A stretch of 13,401 nt of DNA from Actinomortierella ambigua. Its lineage: Eukaryota > Mortierellomycota > Mortierellomycetes > Mortierellales > Mortierellaceae. Below, piece by piece: positions 1 through 6,285 of the stretch (the first letter of the stretch is position 1; every line of letters begins with the position of its first letter). The stretch is from assembly GCA_016098155.1 (NCBI GenBank), contig JAAAJB010000650.1, positions 5,528 through 18,928 on the forward strand, given 5' to 3'. The translations under genes and the position numbers were made by a program. The notes under the pieces were generated by a model. It was not told where the DNA came from. It was given only the letters and a program-made list of their open reading frames with translations, and did no database searches.

Positions 1-29
1 ACACACATACACACACACACACACACATA
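1..29. repeat. (AC)n microsatellite at the left edge
   Basis: An almost pure CA/AC dinucleotide run with two ACAT interruptions. It begins at the window edge, so its true length is unknown. It is a simple-sequence repeat with no coding sign. Confidence 0.9.
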
Positions 30-1540
30 CCAATGTAGACAAAGTAGACAAGGCCAGGCCAAGAATTTGAGTAGTGAGAAAATGCACACCCCCGGAAAAT
101 TTCCTTTCAAAGGCCAACTGGTAGTGTATGACAACTTGTTTTTTCCTCCAATCACAGTCCTGCCACCCTTGATGGGAGTCAAAAGCTAGCGTGCCAAGCA
201 CCGGCACACGAGCACGCCTCTGTCCCACAAGACTGCTCCCGAAGGTTCGGTCTCATCATACTCCAAGTCAAAAAAAAAACAAGTGAAGGATTTTAATGGT
301 TCGTTGTACCGTCCCAACATGTCTCCATGTTTTAAATGATTTAGAGAGTAAGGATGGCGCCATCAGGGGCGGTATCGTATCGCGATAGATCAAGGCCCAG
401 AACAAGGTGAAGTGGACACCACCGTCGCTATTGCTATAGCCGCCAATACCAAGGCCCTCACGGAAAGAAGAAGAAAAAAAGGCACGCGTAAATGGGTCAT
501 TTTGACACAACAGTCATCTCCATTATAGGAAGCAAACACATCCACATCGAGCACATGCGTCAGAGAGAGACAAGGAGCGGAGGAGAGAGGGGAGATTGTG
601 TTGATGGAGAGTAGAAGAGGGCAATGTCAACAACGAAATAATAAACAAATAACATCACCATAATGGAGATTCGATACGGTCGAGCGCCGTCAAGTGACAA
701 ATACTCTCTCTATCTATCTATCTGCCCATATCTCCCTTATTTCTCGGAAGAAGAGAGGATGGAAGCGGTCTTTCACCGCTATCTTTTCAAAAGTCTTTGG
801 AAAAAAAAAACAGTGGACACTCCCCTGAAGACTCCAAAACAAATGCTGGTGGAGGCAGCGCTTTCTTCATTACCAATCAAAGAGGGGGAAATAAAAATAA
901 TGTTAGATAGAGGATGTGAACAAGGATGGTGTGGGTTTGTATATGTATGTGACTGAAAAAGGCTCATTCTTGCTCGAATCGTGCAAACCCAAAGAAAAGA
1001 GGCACCGCATCCCAAATGGGTCATACTCGCCCTTTTGTTATTGTTGGCAGCAAGCTGGAGCTTTTGCACAGTGGGAGGGAGAAATAAGTTTTCATATCCA
1101 AACAGAATAGGCAGGGAGCAAATGCTCCAGGAGGTGTAGAGAAGCGACTTTGTTGAGAGGGATCCAGGTCGCGGCGAGGCTCGGACTCGCGCGTTTTCCG
1201 TCCTGTCTCTCTTGGCATTCTTTTTCGGCAAGATGTCTACGCTCTAGAGTTTTGGATTGGTGCATGGATCGCGAGTGCCGAGAATCAAAACATCAACAGC
1301 TTAAAGTTTTAGCCATAAAAAAGCTAGTGCTTGAGAGAAGACAGGAGAGGAGGAGGGCGGGTTTTGGCTGCTTTATAGTAGCCTCGATCTAGAGCACAAA
1401 TTTACTGCGTTGTACCTTCCGATCATACATAGGATCTTCAATTGTGGACTAAAGTTTACATCGTGTGCCCTGACTCCAGTACCCTCAACGTGGTACAAGT
1501 CCGATTTCATGCCTTGCCGCAATGCCAAAGGTAGTTTTCG
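30..1540. other. Stretch with no supported gene
   Basis: Several ORFs of 60-150 codons overlap here on both strands, but none shows a recognisable domain, a consistent promoter-ORF-polyA arrangement or convincing splice sites. The region contains a purine-rich GAGA block around 562-620, a TATC repeat at 711-723 and A-runs. The best coding-like piece is on the minus strand at about 270-460 and is described under findings. Regulatory DNA or an exon of a gene lying mainly outside the window remains possible. Confidence 0.5.
703..723. repeat. CT/TATC microsatellite
   Basis: A CTCTCTC run passes directly into three and a quarter copies of TATC. It is a simple tandem repeat that also lies inside a weak plus-strand ORF (663-956), which argues against that ORF being real. 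Confidence 0.8.
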
Positions 1541-1560
1541 CATATGAGGCAGGAAAAAAA

Positions 1561-1567
1561 TATAAAT
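1561..1567 (+). promoter_or_regulatory. TATA box of the small gene at 1654
   Basis: TATAAAT directly follows an A-run. It is followed about 30 bases later by a CT-rich stretch suited to initiation, then by the ORF at 1654. The only ATG between box and ORF overlaps the TATA box itself, so it would lie upstream of the transcript start. The spacing is what is expected for a TATA-type core promoter; no experiment supports it here. Confidence 0.5.
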
Positions 1568-1653
1568 GGTAGCAAGGAACCCATTGCCACCTCCTCATCA
1601 ACCCCTCTTACTCTCCTCAGTTGTTATCAAACCACCACTCCACCACCTGTGCT

Positions 1654-1857
1654 ATGCCATTCGGGATGGATTTCACCAAGAATACCCCTTCAGAAAAGAA
1701 TTCTGACAAGGTCAAGTCCGACAAAGGTGCATTCGATGCCTCTGCCTCCTCCGCTCCTGTGACCCTGCAGTCGACCACGGTGCGATATGCTACTCCTTCG
1801 AACGTCCAGTCATCTACCGGAAACAAACTCCCACTTTTCATCAACAACCACAATTAA
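1654..1857 (+). CDS. Small hydrophilic protein, 67 aa, function unknown
   Basis: A single-exon ORF starting MPFGMDFTKN and ending with TAA at 1855-1857. I do not recognise the protein. It is hydrophilic and rich in Ser, Thr, Lys and Asp, with no membrane segment, signal peptide or Cys pattern, so a small disordered, possibly cytosolic or nuclear, protein is all that can be said. Support comes from arrangement rather than homology. A TATA box at 1561 precedes a leader of about 60 bases, this is the first ATG after the likely transcript start, and AATAAA follows 57 bases after the stop. The pyrimidine tract ending CTCCTCAG at 1620 could instead be a 3' splice site of an upstream exon. The frame stays open upstream to 1621 but without another ATG. 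It may be a real lineage-specific gene or a chance ORF. Confidence 0.42.
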   Translation: MPFGMDFTKNTPSEKNSDKVKSDKGAFDASASSAPVTLQSTTVRYATPSNVQSSTGNKLPLFINNHN

Positions 1858-1914
1858 CCTTGCTGCCCAGTGTGGAACCTTTACCCCTGCGCCGAGTCAT
1901 TCTTTCCATTTTTC

Positions 1915-1920
1915 AATAAA
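1915..1920 (+). terminator. AATAAA polyadenylation signal
   Basis: A perfect AATAAA lies 57 bases after the stop of the 67-codon ORF. A T-rich stretch surrounds it. It fits a 3' end signal for that small gene. Confidence 0.5.
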
Positions 1921-2600
1921 TCGAGGGATTGCTCTTCATATATTCTGTGCGTGCGTTTTAATGATAAGCGCTTGGTTTGAATGAAAGGATCCTATGTGAA
2001 ACCCTAAAAGGTTCTCCATCCCTGTAGTCAAACGGTACTACCTGGAACTCTCTCTTGGAACGCAAGGCCTTTTCTCGTTTCCAAAGCTTCCCGTAGCTAC
2101 TCAGAGGACATTGTTTCAAAGAGTCGCGACTTCTTGGGGATCCCTTTTTCCTCAAGTGGGGCCAAGCAATGGCGAAGGAGCAGCTTTGCTGTGCTGGAGA
2201 ATTTCGCGCTTGTTATGCGAGGTGAAGAGGAGTGGATGTAATGAGAGAGCGTGCGAGGCGTTGAAGGTCGTCCAGGATGGATAACACCCTTTTTTACAAT
2301 GTTGCAACAGAGTTACTTTCTTATTATTTTGTCGCGTAGACTGGTTGGTTATGACATTTTTTGACAAAAAGTCTTGTACTCTGCAAACACTCCTTCCCAA
2401 TTTGGTCGGGCCAATTAATGTCTCCGTACCTCGAAAACTCCAACGGGATGATTGGCGACAACGTATTGCCGCGATCATGTGCCAGGAATGGCTAAAGGGG
2501 AAGAAAACGAAGCTGTGCATTGCTCTCGCCAATAGCCGCCTGAAATCAGAAAAAAACTTTGTGATAGTGTACGTGGGAACGAGATCCCGTGAACTGCAGA
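1921..2600. other. Stretch with no supported gene
   Basis: This stretch lies between the converging 3' ends of two small-gene candidates. A minus-strand ORF (2152-2532) and a plus-strand ORF (its first ATG at 2351, open to 2659) lie opposite each other in part. Neither shows a domain or gene signals. I see nothing else here. Confidence 0.5.
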
Positions 2601-2603
2601 GTC

Positions 2604-2608
2604 TTTAT
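2604..2608 (-). terminator. ATAAA-type polyadenylation signal
   Basis: On the minus strand CATAAAG lies about 80 bases after the stop of the 83-codon ORF, in an A/T-rich context. It is a variant of AATAAA and is weak on its own. It counts mainly because it stands in the expected place. Confidence 0.35.
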
Positions 2609-2688
2609 GTATGCAAAATTAGGATATCATATACAATAGATGGAGGGCGGAGGGGATGAGAAGGATGAGGGAGTGGGAGGTAGGTGTT

Positions 2689-2940
2689 TCACCGCTCAAA
2701 GAAAGTGGATCGATTGTGGCTCGAGACTAGGGAAAGTGAACCAACGACGGGGAAAATTTTCTTCATAGGAAAATCAACAAGAGGAACGTCGCCATCGTAG
2801 TTGTACTTTCTCCGCTCAGTCATTGGTGCCTGCGCATGTGCTTGTGCCTGTGCAATATTGTAAGACTCGAGATCGTTCAGGTTCTCGGTGCTGGACGACG
2901 GAGAGATTGTCTTGGGGCGTGAAGTGAAGCAGCAGAACAT
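2689..2940 (-). CDS. Small protein with Cys-rich N-terminus, 83 aa, function unknown
   Basis: A single-exon ORF starting MFCCFTSRPK and ending ...STFFER, stop TGA. I do not recognise the family. Visible parts are a Cys-Cys pair at residues 3-4 next to aromatic residues (a possible palmitoylation site), a Ser/Thr/Glu-rich stretch, a short Gln-Ala/His repeat at about residues 31-38, and a charged then hydrophobic C-terminal half including DGDVPLVDFPMKK. Codons often end in C or G. No transmembrane helix is evident. ATG 2940 is chosen because it is the first ATG after a TATTTAAA box at 3089-3096, with a CT-rich leader of roughly 120 bases and no upstream ATG. A poly(A)-like signal follows. The gene is divergent from LSM12, so the 520 bases between them may be a shared promoter. 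A further 3' exon cannot be excluded, because GTGAAA follows the last Arg codon region. Confidence 0.48.
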   Translation of the reverse strand: MFCCFTSRPKTISPSSSTENLNDLESYNIAQAQAHAQAPMTERRKYNYDGDVPLVDFPMKKIFPVVGSLSLVSSHNRSTFFER

Positions 2941-3088
2941 GATTGGAATATGGAGTGCAGGACAGGGCACGAAACTTGGGCGTGAGAAAACAGTGAAAGG
3001 TCGATATTAATGTTGGTAGTGGAAGGAGAAGGTAGATGGAAACGTCTTTGCGTGAGATTTGTTGTTGGTCTCCGGACTGGGAAGACGG

Positions 3089-3096
3089 TTTAAATA
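3089..3096 (-). promoter_or_regulatory. TATA-like box of the small minus-strand gene
   Basis: TATTTAAA on the minus strand, about 150 bases upstream of ATG 2940. It is followed by a pyrimidine- and A-rich leader without ATG triplets. It is consistent with a TATA-type core promoter, by position only. Confidence 0.4.
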
Positions 3097-3378
3097 TCGC
3101 GTGGAACACCGGAAGTCGACCGAGACAGGGCGTACATTGAGAAGAAAGATTACTTCTATAAGCGGAAGGCATGGGACATCCAGGTTTGATATTAACGCCA
3201 ACTGTCGACCTTGATACATCCAAACTAACCGTAAGTTGCAGTTGCCAAGACTGGGTGTATACGCGCCCAATGCAATGCCAAGAGTGAAAGGAAATAAGGG
3301 TGGCAGGAATTAAGGATTTGTCAAAATAGGCCTGTGACGTGCCAGAGTGGGTGTGCGAGAGCTCCCTGCTGGACCAGG

Positions 3379-3409
3379 AACGAACGAAGGAGCGAACGAA
3401 CGAACGAAC
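3379..3409. repeat. (GAAC)n repeat in the LSM12 leader
   Basis: Copies of GAAC/CGAA, with one GGAG interruption, end about 54 bases before the LSM12 start codon. They probably lie in its 5' untranslated region. A four-base unit shifts the upstream open frame when its copy number changes, which argues against translation starting upstream of ATG 3463. Confidence 0.75.
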
Positions 3410-3462
3410 CACCAAAATTATCGCGTGCACGTCGTCTTCTCTCCCCCCCAACCCCACGGACC

Positions 3463-4674
3463 ATGGACAAAAAGTTCGCCTCGGCAGCAGCAGCGGGTGC
3501 CCGGACTGCCGCCTCTGTCGTTTCGACCGGAACCCCTGCATCGTCCGGCGCAGGAACGCCTGTTTCTGGGGCATCCTCGCCAAGTCTGGCTACATCAGGC
3601 TCATCGGGATCAAAGAATGGTGGGACGAATGGCGCTAATAGCCCGGCATCATCAGGACTACCAGCAAAGCCATCTGCATGGGGCGCTGGCTCGCCTCTGC
3701 CTGGTACATCGCCAAGGCCTGGTGCGGCTGGTACGGCGAGCCCTGCGGCCTCCGCAACGCCCACAACGCCCACGGTTGCGGCTGCTGCCAGTGCTCAGTC
3801 AGAGAACAAGGGCAAGATTGACTGGGTCCTGGGACTACCTATCAAGCTCGTTACGCAGGATGGAGAGACGATTGAAGGCGAGATCTACACGTACGATGTT
3901 GCGCTCAATTGTGTCGTGCTCCAGACCCCAACCAAGACGTCGTCGGCCTCAACAACACCCTCGACATACTACAGCCCCTCATTCGGATCCAACAATTCCT
4001 CTCGACCACGCTTTGACTTTAGGATCGTCAAGATCAGCCATGTCAAGGAGATTACCCCTCTGGCGTCGATCCCCTTGCAGCGAGACAATGTTTCAGCTGC
4101 TACCTCGCCCAGCATTGACAATGAAGGGGCTGCTGGAAGTGGCAGCAGCTCGGCAGCATCGCCAACCCCGTCGACAGAATCAGCAAGCAATAGTAAGCAG
4201 GGCATGTACGCAACAGCAGCATCACCAATAGGCTATGTACAAATTGACAAGATTGTGCAACGTGAAAGGCAGGCAGTGCGCGATGCACAGGCGGCCGCTG
4301 CCCGTATCGGTGTTGGTGTGACGAACGAGGCCCAGGATATTTTTGATGCCCTAAGCAAGACGTATGTGATAACGATATTGACTGATCAATGCTTGGAATC
4401 CCAGGAATGAAAAAGAAGCTCAAAGTACGAATGAGTGGTGAAGACTGACCACTCTCTTTAATTGCGGACTTCCGATAGTTTGCCCTGCCGCTGGGCTAAG
4501 GATAAAATTGTCGTCATGGATGAGGTGATCATTTCTCCACCTTACGATGCCGAAAACTGCAAAGCTAATGCATCGTCGTCCAACTCACTGGCGCGTGTCC
4601 GGAAAGTGGTAAGTGCATTTTGACCAACACTGTATTGACCATGTCTTTGTCAGAGGCTTGATCACCCTCTTTAA
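3463..4674 (+). CDS. LSM12: LSM12 homologue (Sm-like domain + AD domain), 3 exons, 349 aa
   Basis: Spliced as join(3463..4361, 4479..4608, 4654..4674). Residues 1-117 are an Ala/Ser/Gly/Thr-Pro low-complexity tail. Residues about 118-200 form the Sm-like domain, beginning KIDWVLGLPIKLVTQDGE and ending DFRIVKISHVKEI. Residues about 200-257 are a linker. From Y258 to the end is the anticodon-binding-type AD domain typical of LSM12 (IDKIVQRERQAVRDA, then IFDALSKT|LPCRW, VVMDEVIISPPY, LARVRKV). Intron 1 (4362-4478) is GTATGT...TAG and restores the AD core. Intron 2 (4609-4653) is GTAAGT...CAG and leaves a last exon coding RLDHPL. ATG 3463 has an ACCATGG context. LSM12 proteins of yeast and animals associate with ataxin-2/Pbp1 and ribosomes in the cytoplasm and act in mRNA and stress-granule biology. 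That role is family knowledge, not seen here. The Sm fold carries a Ser/Thr/Asn-rich insertion of about 30 residues. Confidence 0.93.
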
Positions 4675-4822
4675 CCAACATCTCTCCAAACAAACCCTAT
4701 TTTTTTTTCTTTTTTGTTGCGGTCTGTTTTCCCCGAATTTAGTTGGAAGGTGTAAAGTCGCGTCTTGCAAATAGCCGTCGATAGAAGTAGTGGTCGATCT
4801 AAGCATCGACTTCAAACAAATC

Positions 4823-4849
4823 TTTTTTTTTTAAAAAAAAAAAAAAAAA
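4823..4849. repeat. T10A17 homopolymer pair
   Basis: Ten T directly followed by seventeen A gives a perfect 20-base T/A palindrome plus seven more A, about 150 bases after the LSM12 stop. Such tracts disfavour nucleosomes and can serve as 3' end or boundary elements. Which applies here is inference. Confidence 0.8.
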
Positions 4850-5523
4850 TCTCCAGTTCTTGTGATCACACGCCGTGGGGGACAGATTATCCATGTTGGC
4901 ATTCAAAAGCTAGGCAGGTCGGGTATGCTGGCAGATCGCGAAAGAGAGAAAGAAATGTTACACTGCACAGCGGAAAATGAGAAAGGGAGAGAGAAAGTTT
5001 CCTAGACAATATGCTGGTTTTTTCAGTCGGTGCAAGCTGGCATGGGAGTAAGCACAAAAAGGTCCTGATCACCGTCCATGCACGATTGCCCATCCCCACC
5101 AAATGTTTGTTGGAGAAAGCGGCCCTTTGATCTGCCCCCACACCCCTATTCGGCTTTGAGTACCTGCGTGTGAGCGTGCACGTATGTGAAGGATGCACGC
5201 GTGGAAGCCTGTGAGGCATGTACTTTAAACTGGCGTCATCGACGCTCCATCTCGTGCAGTTGCTATGTGAACGCGCTAAATGAGCAAATGCAAAAGATCG
5301 TCGTCTCTCCTGAGGGGAATTGACAGTACTGCAACGGCCATGCCTCTTCTGTTTTCCTCTGGAGTTGAGAATACTGGTACACAAAGGGAAGCAGACTCAG
5401 GCGCAATATGACTTGGGCACAGCGAGTAGTATTGGCTCACTATGGAATCACGGATGGGTCACAGATGGCATCTCGAATCCTCCATACCTTGTTGCAAAAG
5501 TCGAAGAAAAGAATGGGCGACGG

Positions 5524-5544
5524 CAGACAGACAGACAGACAGAC
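5524..5544. repeat. (CAGA)n microsatellite
   Basis: About five copies of CAGA/GACA in tandem, followed by a degenerate copy near 5549. It is a simple-sequence repeat in the upstream region of the large ORF. Confidence 0.85.
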
Positions 5545-5639
5545 TGGTAGACAGATCGGAGGCCACACAAACACACGGGAGGAACGCATCATGTTGTCGA
5601 AGAGGAAAGTCGTTGCTGAGAAAGTAGAACATATCCTGT

Positions 5640-6192
5640 CTGTTGTGGCACTCAAATGACAACGACAATGACGCCGGTGATCCTTCCCGGATGTTTGTTG
5701 TCTGCCCGATATGCCGGCGCGACCAACCCATTGTTCCTGACATCGTACCCACTCCTCCTGGACACTGGCTCAACTCATTGGTTACTGCCCTTGCTCCTGG
5801 CACTAGATACTTTGTCGCAGTCCTTTGCGCTTCCTTCTCTTTCACCCTCTTGTGCACTCCCCTCTCGACTTTTCCACGCCCTCCCCTCGTCCACTCACAC
5901 CACCCCCTCCCTCCTCCCTGATCCCAGCAACCTCTTGCAGAGTTTATGACCCCATTACAGCGTTTCTCAAACGTTTGACACTGTCAACCTTCCACCTCCA
6001 AAACTATACTCCTCAACACACCACCACCACTACTCTCTTCTCGCCGGTGTGATTACTCTACCGGACTTGCACGCAGCTCTCTTCTAGACGTCATTTCCTG
6101 ACCACACATCCTGGCGCGTGTTTGACAAATCACCAACGCACGCCCAAGGGACAACCGATCACATTATCCCTGCAGCCCCCTTCATCTTCCCA
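5640..6192 (+). promoter_or_regulatory. Pyrimidine-rich promoter and 5' leader of the large ORF
   Basis: From about 5740 onward the plus strand is strongly CT/CA-rich (CCTCCC, CTCTC, CACCACCACC) with no clear TATA box. This pattern is common at fungal core promoters and leaders. The segment ends at a 5' splice site (GTAAGT at 6193), so its last part is the first non-coding exon. It contains one ATG in a probable leader position (5946), opening a 10-codon ORF. The open frames seen here (for example 5656-5949) are Leu/Pro/Ser-rich products of the CT bias rather than genes. Confidence 0.5.
5946..5978 (+). other. Possible 10-codon upstream ORF
   Basis: ATG ... TGA coding MTPLQRFSNV. It is the only complete short ORF with an ATG in the later leader of the large ORF before its 5'-UTR intron. 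It would be an upstream ORF only if transcription starts before 5946, which the sequence does not show. Confidence 0.25.
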
Positions 6193-6280
6193 GTAAGTAC
6201 CTTTAACCTTTGTTTGTTCCCACTCTTTGTCGACTGTATCTAGTTTTCTAATGGGTGTCTATGGGTCCTCTGTTCTACAG
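6193..6280 (+). other. 5'-UTR intron of the large ORF (88 nt)
   Basis: A GTAAGT donor, a branch-site-like TTCTAATG (6247-6253) and a TTCTACAG acceptor lie just five bases before ATG 6286. The upstream exon holds no ATG in the last 200 bases, so the intron is non-coding. Splicing would remove two ATG triplets at 6251 and 6261, both out of frame with the main ORF. This is a good canonical intron, although cDNA proof is lacking. Confidence 0.7.
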
Positions 6281-6285
6281 CTACA

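Larger units (their letters stand above)
4675..5640. other. Intergenic stretch between LSM12 and the large ORF
   Basis: No gene is supported here. The stretch holds the LSM12 3' flank, with T-runs but no clear AATAAA, a T10A17 tract, and a GACA tetranucleotide repeat. A 165-codon minus-strand ORF at 4887-5384 shows no domain and an erratic composition, so I treat it as chance. Confidence 0.55.

Noticed and set aside
1160..1200. tRNA T-arm-like hairpin (GCGAG, seven-base loop, CTCGC on the minus strand)
   Set aside because: The loop lacks the TTC core, no matching acceptor 5' half or D-arm lies at the right distance, and no cloverleaf can be drawn.
779..1231. 150-codon minus-strand ORF
   Set aside because: Erratic composition, no domain, no promoter or 3' signals, and overlapped by unrelated open frames on both strands.
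2345..2659. Plus-strand ORF of about 100 codons
   Set aside because: Plausible composition in the middle, but no domain, no promoter or poly(A) signal, and a chance ORF of this size is expected in 13 kb.
2816..3583. 255-codon minus-strand ORF
   Set aside because: It runs across the LSM12 start on the opposite strand and reads the GAAC repeat as a FVRS repeat. No domain is visible, and it overlaps the better-supported 83-codon ORF in another frame.
4887..5384. 165-codon minus-strand ORF
   Set aside because: No recognisable motif. Its Ser/Leu-rich end comes from antisense GAGA repeats, and no 3' signal or TATA stands in a fitting place.
5656..5949. 97-codon plus-strand ORF, Leu/Pro/Ser-rich
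   Set aside because: It is a product of the CT-rich leader of the large gene and overlaps another open frame of the same kind. No domain is visible.
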